From: Chloroflexota bacterium
GTDB lineage: Bacteria; Chloroflexota; Anaerolineae; Anaerolineales; Villigracilaceae
Assembly (NCBI GenBank): GCA_024434165.1
Contig: QMIW01000002.1
Location: 1-64,000 of the forward strand
Direction of reading: 5' to 3'
DNA length: 64,000 bases
Below the pieces are notes generated by a model. The model had not been told where the DNA came from. It saw only the letters and a list, made by a program, of their open reading frames with translations, and made no database searches. The position numbers and the translations under genes are program-made. Positions within the stretch are counted from its first letter, which is position 1. Each line of letters starts with the position of its first letter. This document shows, piece by piece, positions 14,043-22,898 of the stretch.

Positions 14043-15248
14043 ATGAGCAAAAAACAACAACCTTCTGTTGACCCTGTCATTGTGGTAATGATCGGCGTGG
14101 TATTCCTTGCAGTTGCCATCGCCATGATCGTCTTTCAACCCCAAGGCAATTCCATTGATATCGCCGCCGACTCAGGCGTAATAAGCCAGCTTGTTGTTGC
14201 TTTTGTCACCGGCATCACGACTGGCGGTTTGAGCTGCCTGGCGGTGCAGGGCGGCTTGCTCGCCAGTTCGCTCGCACATCAAATCGAACGGGATTATGTC
14301 GAACATGCGGCACAGCATAAAGGCAAAAATTCGAAACACCATGAAGCTGTCCGCACGAACAGCGCATTTCCAATCTCGCTCTTTCTGATTGCAAAACTTG
14401 TTGCATATACATTGCTCGGCACTCTGCTGGGCTGGCTGGGTTCGTATCTGACCTTCAGTCCGATGATGCGGGCCCTTCTGATGTTGTCCGTCGGCATCTT
14501 CATGATCGGCAACGCATTGCGCATGTTCAACGTCCATCCGATCTTTCGTTATTTTTCCGTCGAACCCCCGAAATTTATCACCCGTTATATTCGCAAGACC
14601 GCCAAAGGCACAGACACCGCCACACCGATCTTCCTCGGTCTGCTCACCGTCTTCATCCCCTGCGGCGTGACCCAAGCCATGATGGCGACCGCCCTCGGCA
14701 CCGGCAGTGCCCTGATGGGCGCGGCACTGATGTTTGCCTTTACACTTGGCACCAGCCCTGTCTTCTTCACCATTGCTTACCTAACCACGGAACTTGGCGC
14801 AAGGCTTGAAAAATTCTTTATGAGATTTGTCGCCATCGTGGTTTTGATTCTGGGATTTGTTACCTTCGACAGCGGACTCAACCTGATGGGCTCGCCCCTC
14901 TCGCTTCAAAACCTGACGCGAAGCTGGTTCCCCTCCCAGGCAGAATCCAACCTCGCAGCGGATTCTGCCCCATCCGCCGCGGACGGCGAACTCCTCCTCA
15001 TGGTCCGAAACGGCGGATATTTCCCCGCCACCCTGAAAGCCCCCGCAGGCAAAGACCTCACTCTGAACCTCATCACCAATCAAACCTACTCCTGCGCGCG
15101 CGATTTCGTCATCCCCGCCTTGAATTACTATGAACTTCTGCCGGATACCGGCACCGTCAAAGTGACCATCCCCGCGCAAAAGGCAGGCTCGACCCTCTTC
15201 TTCACCTGCTCGATGGGTATGTACACCGGGCAGATTGTTTTTGAATAG
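14043..15248 (+). CDS. UreH/TauE-like membrane protein fused to a C-terminal cupredoxin-like domain
   Basis: 401 aa. An N-terminal helix (VIVVMIGVVFLAVAIAMIVF) is followed by six or so membrane helices of the UreH/DsbD_2/TauE type (VTGITTGGLSCLAVQGGLLAS, FIPCGVTQAMMATALGTGSAL). Between helices lies a His-rich loop (HAAQHKGKNSKHHEAVR). Residues about 315-401 form a small extracytoplasmic cupredoxin-like domain with SCARDFVIP and FFTCSMGMYTG, where Cys and Met pairs could bind copper. It may move copper or reductant across the membrane; relatives are annotated as sulfite exporters. Ribosome binding site GAGGTC. Confidence 0.75.
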   Translation: MSKKQQPSVDPVIVVMIGVVFLAVAIAMIVFQPQGNSIDIAADSGVISQLVVAFVTGITTGGLSCLAVQGGLLASSLAHQIERDYVEHAAQHKGKNSKHHEAVRTNSAFPISLFLIAKLVAYTLLGTLLGWLGSYLTFSPMMRALLMLSVGIFMIGNALRMFNVHPIFRYFSVEPPKFITRYIRKTAKGTDTATPIFLGLLTVFIPCGVTQAMMATALGTGSALMGAALMFAFTLGTSPVFFTIAYLTTELGARLEKFFMRFVAIVVLILGFVTFDSGLNLMGSPLSLQNLTRSWFPSQAESNLAADSAPSAADGELLLMVRNGGYFPATLKAPAGKDLTLNLITNQTYSCARDFVIPALNYYELLPDTGTVKVTIPAQKAGSTLFFTCSMGMYTGQIVFE

Positions 15249-15254
15249 GTATAT

Positions 15255-15304
15255 GGAGTCAGACGGCTTGCCGCCGTTATTACGAGAGCAAGCCCCCTGA
15301 CTCC
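15255..15304. repeat. Dispersed palindrome, GGAGTCAG family
   Basis: GGAGTCAGACGGCTTGCCGCC...GCAAGCCCCCTGACTCC. The reverse complement of 24239-24313 has the same ends and the same GGCTTGCCGCCGT core. A partial third copy starts near 16990. Confidence 0.65.
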
Positions 15305-15316
15305 AAAGGAAGCAAT

Positions 15317-15529
15317 ATGATCAAAAAAACCTTTAAAGTCCCCGATATGAGCTGCACCAACTGCGCCATGAAACTCGAGGCGCTCGAAGATACCCTCGAA
15401 GGCGTGAAAGAGATCAACGCCAGTTACCACAAACTGGAAATGGTGGTCGAATACGACGAAGCAAAATTGACCGATGATGAAATCGTAGCGGCGGTGAAGA
15501 AGAAGGGATATACGGCCGTCTTGTCGTAA
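15317..15529 (+). CDS. Second HMA-domain copper chaperone
   Basis: 70 aa. A single heavy-metal-associated domain with the standard motif MSCTNC (Cys13 and Cys16) and family residues GVKEINASYHKLEMVVEYD. Last gene of the copper cassette, after the UreH/cupredoxin fusion. It differs from copZ (CGHC), so the two chaperones may serve different partners, for example CopA and the fused transporter. Ribosome binding site AAGGAAG. Confidence 0.88.
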   Translation: MIKKTFKVPDMSCTNCAMKLEALEDTLEGVKEINASYHKLEMVVEYDEAKLTDDEIVAAVKKKGYTAVLS

Positions 15530-15545
15530 TTCCTATAGTATGTTC

Positions 15546-15656
15546 GTAGACAAGGAAACAGGTATACAAGGGCTGCAAGACAGCCTGTGCACCCGTTTCC
15601 TTTTTACTTGTTTACTTTTTGCGTGTCTACTTTTTTTACCCGTTTACGTGTATACT
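15546..15656. repeat. Palindromic word repeat ending in a -10-like box
   Basis: GTAGACAAGGAAACAGGTATAC ... GTTTCC...TTGTTTAC ... GCGTGTCTAC ... GTTTACGTGTATAC. It uses the same words as 13938-14025. TATACT at 15651-15656 ends 7 bases before the DUF2203 ATG and could be its -10 box. Confidence 0.5.
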
Positions 15657-15663
15657 GCCCCTC

Positions 15664-16047
15664 ATGCCCAGGTATTACACGCCCACGGAAGCCAACAACC
15701 TGTTGGAGATCGTCCGCCCAATGGTGGGGGAGTTGATGGGAATCGGGGAGAGAATTCGCTCGCGCCAGCCGGAGATCTGGTCGGTGGTGGAAAAATCCGC
15801 GGGCAATGGCGGCAATTCCGAACTGAGCAGGCTCCTGCCCGATTTCGACCGGCTCGACGCCATCATGCACCGTCTTCAGGACATGGGCATCGAAGTCAAA
15901 GACCTGACCGTCGGCTTGGTTGATTTCCCCGCACAGCGCAATGGCAGGACCATCTATCTGTGTTGGAAGTACGGCGAGGAGAGCGTCCGGTTCTGGCACG
16001 AGATCGAAGCGGGTTTCGCGGGGCGTCAACCGATTGACTGGGAATAA
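15664..16047 (+). CDS. DUF2203 family protein
   Basis: 127 aa from ATG 15664; the frame is open to 15619 but the extra residues translate repeat sequence. It begins YYTPTEANNLLEIVRPMV and ends with a conserved core (DFPAQRNGRTIYLCWKYGEE, then WHEIEAGFAGRQPI), the DUF2203 pattern. It is a small cytoplasmic helical protein found widely in Chloroflexota, Deinococcus and Actinobacteria; function unknown. A -10-like TATACT just before ATG suggests a nearly leaderless transcript. Confidence 0.8.
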   Translation: MPRYYTPTEANNLLEIVRPMVGELMGIGERIRSRQPEIWSVVEKSAGNGGNSELSRLLPDFDRLDAIMHRLQDMGIEVKDLTVGLVDFPAQRNGRTIYLCWKYGEESVRFWHEIEAGFAGRQPIDWE

Positions 16048-16107
16048 CCCGCATCCCCTTTTTCGGAATCCGTAAGCAACCGAATTTCAAAGAACCCTGG
16101 AGAACCG

Positions 16108-16938
16108 ATGGAATTATCCAAAATTGGACGGTATGAGATCGAAGGCGAACTGGCGCTTGGCGGCATGGGCATCATCTTCCTGGCGCGCGACCCGTACATT
16201 CAGCGGCAGGTGATCGTCAAGGTGCTGATGTACAGCCATACGCAGGACGACGTATACCGCGAGTATTTTCAGCGCGAAGCGGAGGTGATCGCCGCACTGG
16301 AACATCCCTGCATCGTGCCGGTGTACGATTTCGGCTGGCACGGCAGGCAGCCCTACATCATTATGCGCTTTATGGCGGGCGGCAGTTTGCAGGACCGCCT
16401 GAAGAAGAGCGAACTCAAACTCACCGAGATCGCGCACATCTTCAAGCGCGTGGCGGATGCGCTGGATGCGGCGCACGCCAGAAACATCATCCACCGCGAC
16501 GTCAAGCCGTCCAACATCCTGTTCGACTCGAACGGAGAAGCCTTCCTCTCCGATTTCGGCATTGCCAAATCCAGGCCCATCACGACTGAAGAAGGAGAAT
16601 GGTTGATAGGCACGCCCGGGTACATGAGCCCGGAGCAGGCGCTGGGTCAGCCGGTGGATGGGCGCGCGGACATCTACGCTCTGGGTGTGGTGTTATACCG
16701 TTTGCTGACCGGCACGATGCCGTTCTCGAGCAGCTCGGTCACGAGTCTGATCAACGCCCACCTGGACCTGCCCATCCCCGATGTGCGCGAGATCAAAGCC
16801 AACATCCCCGCCGTGTGGCAGGAGGTGGTGGCGAAGGCGATGGCGAAGGACCCGAACGACCGTTACAAAACCGCCGGCGACTTCGCCCGCGACGTGAACG
16901 AAGTCGTCTCCGGCAAGTGGTATTTGAGAAAGTTATAG
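16108..16938 (+). CDS. Serine/threonine protein kinase, kinase domain only
   Basis: 276 aa, Hanks-type. Gly-rich loop ELALGGMGIIFLA, Lys38 in VIVKVL, the alpha-C Glu in QREAEV, HRDVKPSN with catalytic Asp131, DFG with Asp149, and the activation end GTPGYMSPEQ. The domain fills the protein; there is no membrane helix or sensor domain, which is short for bacterial kinases of this type. It should phosphorylate proteins in the cytoplasm. Followed by a clear terminator. Confidence 0.93.
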   Translation: MELSKIGRYEIEGELALGGMGIIFLARDPYIQRQVIVKVLMYSHTQDDVYREYFQREAEVIAALEHPCIVPVYDFGWHGRQPYIIMRFMAGGSLQDRLKKSELKLTEIAHIFKRVADALDAAHARNIIHRDVKPSNILFDSNGEAFLSDFGIAKSRPITTEEGEWLIGTPGYMSPEQALGQPVDGRADIYALGVVLYRLLTGTMPFSSSSVTSLINAHLDLPIPDVREIKANIPAVWQEVVAKAMAKDPNDRYKTAGDFARDVNEVVSGKWYLRKL

Positions 16939-16956
16939 CTCTCCGACCTCATCAAA

Positions 16957-16990
16957 GACCTTGCCGTACGGCAAGGTCATTTTTATTTTT
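16957..16990 (+). terminator. Rho-independent terminator after the kinase gene
   Basis: Stem GACCTTGCC GTAC GGCAAGGTC followed by ATTTTTATTTTT. It lies 18 bases after the stop. Confidence 0.85.
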
Positions 16991-17051
16991 GGAGTCAGCC
17001 AGCTTGCCGGCGCTTAACCGCCCGAATCCAAAATCAATCCAAAGGAGAAAA

Positions 17052-17951
17052 ATGAATAAAGGTATCCTCAGCGGCGTTGCCGCGTACGCCATGTGGGGCT
17101 TCTTCCCGATCTATTGGAAACTGCTCCACGATGTCCCCGCCCTGCAATTGCTCGGTCATCGCATTGGGTGGTCGTTCCTGCTGCTCATGGCGTTCATCTT
17201 CGTCACCCGCCAGTGGAAGGATTTTCGCGCGTCCGCTTTTCACCCGAAAGTTCTGGGCATTTATACGGTGGCTGGCGTTTTGCTTTCCGTTAACTGGCTC
17301 ATCTACGTCTGGGGCGTGAATGCCGGCTTCATCGTCGAGACCAGCCTGGGATATTTCATCAACCCGCTGCTCAGTGTGTTGTTTGGCGTGTTCTTCCTGC
17401 GCGAAAAACTGCGCCCCGTGCAATGGGTTCCGGTGGCGCTTGCCGCCGTCGGCGTGACCTACCTCACCCTCACCTACGGACGCCTGCCGTGGATCGCGCT
17501 CTCACTCGCGGTCACCTTCGGCTTGTACGGATTGGTCAAAAAACTTTCACCGCTCGGCTCGGTCTACGGGCTCACGCTCGAAACGGGCATCGTCTTTCCC
17601 GCCGCGCTCATCTATCTGACATTCGTTCAATTCAACGGCACAGGCGCATTCCTGCACGATGGTCCGGCCGTGGACCTGCTCCTCATCGGCGGCGGCATCG
17701 TCACCAGCATTCCGCTGCTGATGTTCGCCTCCGCCGCCAGACAGATTCCGCTCAACATGATCGGCGTCCTGCAATACCTTGCGCCCACCATTCAATTTCT
17801 CATCGGCGTGTTCCTCTATAAGGAGCCGTTCGACACCCAGCGTTTCATCGGCTTCAGCATCGTCTGGCTGGCGCTCGTCATCTTTTGGGTGGAAAACATC
17901 ATCGCCCGCCGCATGCCCGTCGAACCCATCCCGGAGCTGGGAGAGGATTGA
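17052..17951 (+). CDS. rarD: EamA-family transporter RarD
   Basis: 299 aa from ATG 17052, with AAAGGAG 6 bases upstream. The frame is open far upstream but that is a shadow of the kinase. Ten predicted membrane helices in two EamA halves. RarD signatures are GVAAYAMWGFFPIYWKLL, INWLIYVWGVNAG-type text (VNWLIYVWGVNAGFIVETSL), GYFINPLLSVLFGV and YLAPTIQFLIGVFLYKEPF. It is a drug/metabolite-type exporter whose substrate is not established. The stop codon overlaps the next start (TGATG). Confidence 0.9.
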   Translation: MNKGILSGVAAYAMWGFFPIYWKLLHDVPALQLLGHRIGWSFLLLMAFIFVTRQWKDFRASAFHPKVLGIYTVAGVLLSVNWLIYVWGVNAGFIVETSLGYFINPLLSVLFGVFFLREKLRPVQWVPVALAAVGVTYLTLTYGRLPWIALSLAVTFGLYGLVKKLSPLGSVYGLTLETGIVFPAALIYLTFVQFNGTGAFLHDGPAVDLLLIGGGIVTSIPLLMFASAARQIPLNMIGVLQYLAPTIQFLIGVFLYKEPFDTQRFIGFSIVWLALVIFWVENIIARRMPVEPIPELGED

Positions 17952-18958
17952 TGAAAATTTTGTTCATCGGCGGCACGGGTCTCATCAGTTCCGCCTGCTC
18001 CGAACTTGCCGCCGAGCGCGGGCACGAACTTTTTCTTTTGAACCGCTCCGCCTCGAAGAAGTATCCCCCGCCCGAAGGCGCTGTCGTCCTCCAGGCAGAC
18101 GTCCACGCTGACACCGCGCATCTTTCCGCGCTGTTGGCGGATCAGCATTTCGACGCCGTGGCGGACTTCATAGCCTTTACCCCCGACGACATCCGCCGCG
18201 ATCTCGCCCTCTTCCGCGGCAGGACGAGCCAGTTCGTATTCATCTCGTCTGCCAGTGCGTATCAAAAGCCGGTGAAGAATTACCTCATCACCGAAGAGAC
18301 GCCGCTGGAAAACCCCCACTGGGAATATTCACGCAACAAGATCGCCTGCGAAAATCTGCTGATGGATGAATACCGCGCAAACGGATTCCCCGTTACCATC
18401 GTGCGCCCGTCTCACACCTACGGACCGTCGCAAATCCCGTTTATTTATGGCAGCTGGCAGCACCCCTGGACGTTGATCCATCGGATGAAACAGGGCGAAC
18501 CCGTCATCGTCCCCGGCGACGGCACGTCTCTCTGGGTGCTGACCTGGAATGCCGACTTCGCCAAGGGATTCCTCGGCTTGCTCGGCAGCAAAGACGCCGT
18601 CGGCGAAGCGTTCCAGATTACGTCGGACGAAGTTTTGGACTGGAATCAAATCTATCTCGAAGCGTATCAGGCAATCGGTCGGGAACCGAACGTGATTCAC
18701 ATCCCCTCGGATTTCATCGCCCGCTTCGACGAACACGCCTACGGCAGTCTCATCGGCGATAAATCCAACAGCGTGGTTTTCGATAACGGCAAGATCAAAC
18801 GCTTCGTGCCGGAATTCCACTGCGAGGTCAAATGGAGCGAGGGCGTGCGCCGCTCGCTGGCGTGGTTCGAGGCGCACCCCGAATTCCAGACGGTTGACCA
18901 TGAAGCCATCCAAAAATGGGATCGAATTATCGCGGCGTACAATCGGGCGTTTTCATAG
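17951..18958 (+). CDS. NAD-dependent epimerase/dehydratase family protein
   Basis: 335 aa from ATG 17951, overlapping the rarD stop by one base and preceded by GGAGAGG. Rossmann start ILFIGGTGLISSACSELA with a G-x-x-G-x-x-x pattern. The usual Tyr-x3-Lys is not in its normal form: YSRNKIACE provides Tyr and Lys with spacing Y-S-R-N-K, which does fit. The substrate domain has RPSHTYGPSQIP and a C-terminal acidic region. It may act on a nucleotide sugar or an RNA-like ligand as in CSP41-type relatives; the substrate is unknown. Co-transcribed with rarD. Confidence 0.75.
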   Translation: MKILFIGGTGLISSACSELAAERGHELFLLNRSASKKYPPPEGAVVLQADVHADTAHLSALLADQHFDAVADFIAFTPDDIRRDLALFRGRTSQFVFISSASAYQKPVKNYLITEETPLENPHWEYSRNKIACENLLMDEYRANGFPVTIVRPSHTYGPSQIPFIYGSWQHPWTLIHRMKQGEPVIVPGDGTSLWVLTWNADFAKGFLGLLGSKDAVGEAFQITSDEVLDWNQIYLEAYQAIGREPNVIHIPSDFIARFDEHAYGSLIGDKSNSVVFDNGKIKRFVPEFHCEVKWSEGVRRSLAWFEAHPEFQTVDHEAIQKWDRIIAAYNRAFS

Positions 18959-18978
18959 CCTCCCGCCGGGTGCGGGCG

Positions 18979-18984
18979 TATAAT
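18979..18984 (+). promoter_or_regulatory. -10 box (TATAAT) of pfk
   Basis: Perfect TATAAT, preceded by a GC-rich stretch and no good -35, 27 bases before the pfk ATG. Confidence 0.5.
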
Positions 18985-19011
18985 GTGAAAAATCAATTTG
19001 CGAGGTCCCCC

Positions 19012-20211
19012 ATGTCCAACAAAAAGAAAGGCGTCATCGGAATTTTGACGGGCGGCGGCGATGTGCCGGGTTTGAATCCCGCCATCCGCGCTGTGACCAT
19101 TCGCGCATTACGCGAGGGCTATCAAGTGGTCGGCATCCGGCGCGGCTGGGGCGGGCTGATGGACATCGTCCGCGACAAGGATGCGGACAACAGCAACAAC
19201 TACCAGTTCCTGAGCGAAGAGATCGTCAACCGCGCCGGGCGCACAGGCGGGACGTTCCTGCACACCTCGCGCACCAAGCCGAGTTCGGTTAAAAAAGCCA
19301 GCGTTCCCCCTCATCTGCGGGATACATATTCCGGGGAAAAGAACGACCTGACCCCGGAGATTCTCAAAAACCTCGATTTCCTCGGCGTGGACACCCTGAT
19401 TCCCATCGGCGGCGACGATACGTTGAGTTACGGCGTGCGCCTGTATCAGGAGGGCGTCAAGGTGATCGCCATCCCCAAGACGATGGACAACGACGTGCCG
19501 GGTACCGATTACTGCATCGGCTTCAGCACCTGCGTCACCCGCACCATCTCATTGACCAACAGCCTGCGCACCATTGCCGGGTCGCACGAGCGCATTCTCA
19601 TCCTCGAAGTATTCGGACGGTATGCAGGGTTCACCGCCATGCTGCCGACCATGGCGGGCGCGGCGAATCGCTGCGTGATTCCCGAATTCAAATTCAACAT
19701 CGAGAAACTGACCGAACTGCTCATCAAGGACCGGGAGGCGAACCCCAGCCGGTATTCGGTGCTGTTGATTTCGGAGGGCGCGATGTACGAAGGCGGCGAG
19801 ATGGTCTTCGCCGACCGCACCACCGACGCCTACGGGCACGCAAAATTGGGCGGCATCGGAGACCTCGTCTCCGCGCAGATCAAGGAAATCTCACCGAAGT
19901 TCAACGATGGGAAAGCCATTGATGTGGTCAATCAGAAACTCGGCTACATGGTGCGCGGCGGCGACCCGGATGCGATTGACTCCATCGTCCCGATGGCGTT
20001 CGGCAACCTCGCCCTCGACCTGTTGTTGAAGGGCATTCACGGGCGTCTGGTTGTATTGAAGAATGGGCGTTACGACAACGTCCCGTTGGATGTGGTCACC
20101 GCCACCAAGAAACTTGTCAATGTGAAGCAGTTCTACGACACGGAACGCTACCGTCCCATTTACGAGAACTTCGAGATGAAACCGCTCTTTATCATGACCA
20201 GTGAGTTGTAG
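19012..20211 (+). CDS. pfkA: 6-phosphofructokinase, pyrophosphate-type
   Basis: 399 aa from ATG 19012, with GCGAGG upstream. The frame is open from 18916 but that region contains the promoter. PFK family features: ILTGGGDVPGLNPAIRA, the catalytic loop PKTMDNDVPGTD, FSTCVTRT, and GRYAGFTA. Two diagnostic positions point to pyrophosphate instead of ATP as phosphoryl donor: Asp136 in GGDDT (Gly in ATP enzymes) and Lys156 in PKTMDND (Gly in ATP enzymes). It phosphorylates fructose 6-phosphate in glycolysis, and PPi-enzymes can also run in the gluconeogenic direction. Confidence 0.9.
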   Translation: MSNKKKGVIGILTGGGDVPGLNPAIRAVTIRALREGYQVVGIRRGWGGLMDIVRDKDADNSNNYQFLSEEIVNRAGRTGGTFLHTSRTKPSSVKKASVPPHLRDTYSGEKNDLTPEILKNLDFLGVDTLIPIGGDDTLSYGVRLYQEGVKVIAIPKTMDNDVPGTDYCIGFSTCVTRTISLTNSLRTIAGSHERILILEVFGRYAGFTAMLPTMAGAANRCVIPEFKFNIEKLTELLIKDREANPSRYSVLLISEGAMYEGGEMVFADRTTDAYGHAKLGGIGDLVSAQIKEISPKFNDGKAIDVVNQKLGYMVRGGDPDAIDSIVPMAFGNLALDLLLKGIHGRLVVLKNGRYDNVPLDVVTATKKLVNVKQFYDTERYRPIYENFEMKPLFIMTSEL

Positions 20212-20323
20212 GGTCCTGCAATCTGCTGCCCGGATGGATGCGCGCAAAATAAGCGCGTCCATCCGGGCGTTGTGTCCGCTCAGTTTGCGGGCAGGGCAAT
20301 CCATCTGGAATTTTGAGGCGGCT

Positions 20324-20513
20324 GCCCTGAGAGGATTGCCCCTGCAAACTGGTGTGACTCTATGCTCCAGCCGCCGTCTCCGGCGGCGTATTGTGAGGAA
20401 ACCCTGCGCCGGGGAAAGTGCCGCGAAGCGATACGGTGCAAAGAGCGCTCGACGAAGAGTTACCGAGATTTTTGCGGCATACCCGCCCTGAGAGGATTGC
20501 CCCTGCAAACTGG
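20324..20513. repeat. Gap with a 29-base direct repeat
   Basis: The 344-base gap between pfk and ubiA has no convincing gene. It holds a perfect 29-base direct repeat at 20324-20352 and 20485-20513 (begins GCCCTGAGAGGATTGCC and ends CAAACTGG). A shorter inverted version lies at 20282-20301 (AGTTTGCGGGCAGGGCAATC), so the three could pair. Confidence 0.7.
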
Positions 20514-20522
20514 CGCGGCGGG

Positions 20523-20528
20523 TATAAT
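20523..20528 (+). promoter_or_regulatory. -10 box (TATAAT) of the ubiA-type gene
   Basis: TATAAT lies 27 bases before the ATG at 20556, immediately after the second direct repeat unit, with CAAGGAG as ribosome binding site. Confidence 0.5.
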
Positions 20529-20555
20529 CGCACAAAACATCAAGGAGTGGTTCCC

Positions 20556-21587
20556 ATGAATTTCGCAATGTGGAAAAAAGCATTAAACGTAATTCCCGAA
20601 GTCTCGAAAGAGGAATGGGATCGTCTGGATGTCATTTCCAGGTGGTTGATCTCGACCCGCGCCGCCGTTCTCATCATGACCTTTATCTCCGCCGCGCTGG
20701 CGGGTCTGTTCGCCTGGCGCGACGGCTCGTTCGAATTCCTGCCGTGGCTTGCCCTGGCGTTCGGGCTGATCATGGCGCACGCCAGCAACAATATCTTCAA
20801 CGACTACACCGATTTCATCCGCGGCGTGGATAAGGACAATTACTACCGTACCATGTACGGCGCGCAGCCCATCGCTTCCGGCTTGATGACCCAGCGTCAG
20901 CACCTGACCTACTTCGTGGTCACCGGCATCCTCGCCATGCTGGCAGGGTTGTACCTCGTCTGGCATACCGGCTTCAGCGCCACCACATTGATTTTGCTTG
21001 GGCTTGGCTCGTTCTTCGTCCTTTTCTACACCTGGCCTCTCAAAGGGCTCGCCCTCGGCGAAGCGGCGGTGTTGATGGTCTGGGGGCCGCTCATGATCGG
21101 CGGCGGCTACTACGTGCTGACCGGACAATGGAACTGGCCGGTGGTCATCGCCAGCCTGCCCTACGTGCTCGGCGTGACGACGGTCATCTTCGGCAAACAC
21201 ATTGACAAGATTCAAGTGGACCGCGCCAAGAAGATCTACACCCTGCCGGTGGTCATCGGCGAGAAAGCCGCGCGTTACACCGTCATGGCGATGATGATTC
21301 TGCCGTACGTCTTCACCGGCTATTTGATCGCGGCGAAATTCTTCACCCCCGTGATGTTGATCGTCCTCTTTGCCCTGCCCGCCCTGCGGCAAAGCCTCCC
21401 GCCTCTGACTCAGCCGAAGCCTGAAACCCGCCCCGAAGGCTTCCCCGACGGACAGGGCGGCTGGCCCCTCTATTTCGCTCCCATCGCCTTCCGCAACAAC
21501 CGCTCCTTTGGCTCGCTCTTCATGCTCGGTCTCCTGCTGGACGTGGCTCTGCGTCTCCTGCCGTTCACGCAAAACTTCTGGCGGTAA
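20556..21587 (+). CDS. UbiA-family prenyltransferase (MenA-like)
   Basis: 343 aa from ATG 20556. About eight membrane helices. The first aspartate motif is [17 protein letters not shown], a form of N-D-x-x-D. The second Asp-rich loop is [27 protein letters not shown]. Both are needed to bind Mg-prenyl diphosphate. The pattern fits 1,4-dihydroxy-2-naphthoate polyprenyltransferase (menaquinone synthesis) better than heme O or chlorophyll synthase, but no other men genes are in the window. It is longer than usual at its C-terminus, with a Pro-rich loop before the last helix. Confidence 0.75.
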   Translation: MNFAMWKKALNVIPEVSKEEWDRLDVISRWLISTRAAVLIMTFISAALAGLFAWRDGSFEFLPWLALAFGLIMAHASNNIFNDYTDFIRGVDKDNYYRTMYGAQPIASGLMTQRQHLTYFVVTGILAMLAGLYLVWHTGFSATTLILLGLGSFFVLFYTWPLKGLALGEAAVLMVWGPLMIGGGYYVLTGQWNWPVVIASLPYVLGVTTVIFGKHIDKIQVDRAKKIYTLPVVIGEKAARYTVMAMMILPYVFTGYLIAAKFFTPVMLIVLFALPALRQSLPPLTQPKPETRPEGFPDGQGGWPLYFAPIAFRNNRSFGSLFMLGLLLDVALRLLPFTQNFWR

Positions 21588-21611
21588 TCCCTGCTCGATG
21601 GTCCGTACCAG

Positions 21612-21647
21612 CCTTCCCGCCGCTTCATTCCGGCGGGAGGGTTTTTT
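21612..21647 (+). terminator. Terminator after the UbiA-family gene
   Basis: Stem CCTTCCCGCCG / CGGCGGGAGGG with loop CTTCATTC, followed by TTTTTT. Confidence 0.85.
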
Positions 21648-21724
21648 GCTTTAATGAGGATGAATGTCACTGGACAAGACTTTCAAAGCCTTTGAGACTT
21701 TGGAAGTCTGGCACTGGAGGCAGT

Positions 21725-22798
21725 ATGACAAAGGAAACACGCAAAGGACTTTCATTTCTCGACCGTTACCTGACGCTGTGGATTTTTCTCGCCATGGCGC
21801 TGGGCGTGGGAATCGGCTTTCTCTTCCCCAAAGCCGTGGCAGGCTTCAACACGGCCGTCTCGGTAGGGACGACGAACATTCCGATTGCAATCGGCTTGAT
21901 CCTGATGATGTACCCGCCGCTGGCGAAGGTCCATTACGATGAACTGGGCGATGTCTTCCGCAACTGGAAGGTGCTGGGGCTTTCGCTCGTGCAGAACTGG
22001 GTGATCGGCCCGGTTTTGATGTTTGCGCTTGCCATTCTCTTCCTGCGCGGTTACCCGGAATACATGACCGGCTTGATTCTGATCGGTCTGGCGCGTTGTA
22101 TTGCGATGGTCATCGTGTGGAACGAACTTGCCAAAGGCGACACCGAATACGCGGCGGGGCTGGTCGCTTTCAACAGCATCTTTCAGGTGTTGTTCTACAG
22201 CGTATATGCCTACGTCTTCATCACCGTCCTGCCGACGTGGTTCGGCATGACCGGCAGCATCGTGGAGATCACCATCGGCGAGATCGCGAAGAGTGTATTC
22301 GTCTATTTGGGTATTCCGTTTTTGGCGGGGTTTTTCACGCGCCTGTTCCTCGTCCGCGCGAAAGGGAAGGATTGGTATCACAAGGTCTTTGTGCCGAAGA
22401 TCAGCCCAATGACGTTGATCGCCCTGCTCTTCACCATCGTGGTGATGTTCTCGCTCAAGGGCGATGTCATCGTCCAACTGCCGCTCGATGTGGTGCGGAT
22501 CGCCATCCCGCTGCTGGTTTACTTCGTGGCGATGTTCCTGGTCTCGTTCTTCATGGGGCGCGCCATCGGCGCGGACTATTCCAGGACCGCCACGCTTTCG
22601 TTCACTGCCGCCAGCAACAACTTTGAACTGGCGATTGCCGTGGCGGTGGCGGTGTTCGGCATCAACTCCGGCGCAGCGTTTGCGGCGGTCATCGGTCCGT
22701 TGATCGAAGTGCCGGTGATGATCGCGCTGGTCAACGTGGCGCTTTTCTTCCAGACGAAGTATTTTGCCGCGGGCACCCGGCAGGCGCCTGCCGGGTGA
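21725..22798 (+). CDS. arsB: Arsenite efflux transporter, ACR3 family
   Basis: 357 aa from ATG 21725, with GGAGG 5 bases upstream. Ten membrane helices. The family signature [18 protein letters not shown] carries the essential Cys125, and the C-terminal half has [20 protein letters not shown] and [13 protein letters not shown] with the conserved Glu. It exports As(III) using the proton motive force. No arsR or arsC gene lies beside it. The start sits inside a short A/T-rich leader; a terminator follows. Confidence 0.93.
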   Translation: MTKETRKGLSFLDRYLTLWIFLAMALGVGIGFLFPKAVAGFNTAVSVGTTNIPIAIGLILMMYPPLAKVHYDELGDVFRNWKVLGLSLVQNWVIGPVLMFALAILFLRGYPEYMTGLILIGLARCIAMVIVWNELAKGDTEYAAGLVAFNSIFQVLFYSVYAYVFITVLPTWFGMTGSIVEITIGEIAKSVFVYLGIPFLAGFFTRLFLVRAKGKDWYHKVFVPKISPMTLIALLFTIVVMFSLKGDVIVQLPLDVVRIAIPLLVYFVAMFLVSFFMGRAIGADYSRTATLSFTAASNNFELAIAVAVAVFGINSGAAFAAVIGPLIEVPVMIALVNVALFFQTKYFAAGTRQAPAG

Positions 22799-22837
22799 AA
22801 GACTGTCAGAGTAGAAGCGATTGAATGGCTGGAACCA

Positions 22838-22871
22838 AGCCCCCCGTCGGAATGAAGCGGGGGGCTTTTTG
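22838..22871 (+). terminator. Terminator after the ACR3 gene
   Basis: Stem AGCCCCCCG / CGGGGGGCT followed by TTTTTG. Confidence 0.85.
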
Positions 22872-22898
22872 ATTCAGCAGGGCAGTACCAACATCCTA

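Noticed and set aside
14043-15248. Classical sulfite exporter annotation
   Set aside because: The copper-cassette position and the cupredoxin-like tail make sulfite export an unlikely main role, though the fold is shared.
13938-15656. CRISPR-like repeats
   Set aside because: The words GTAGACAAG and GGTATAC recur, but as palindromic pairs without regular spacing or unique spacers of constant length.
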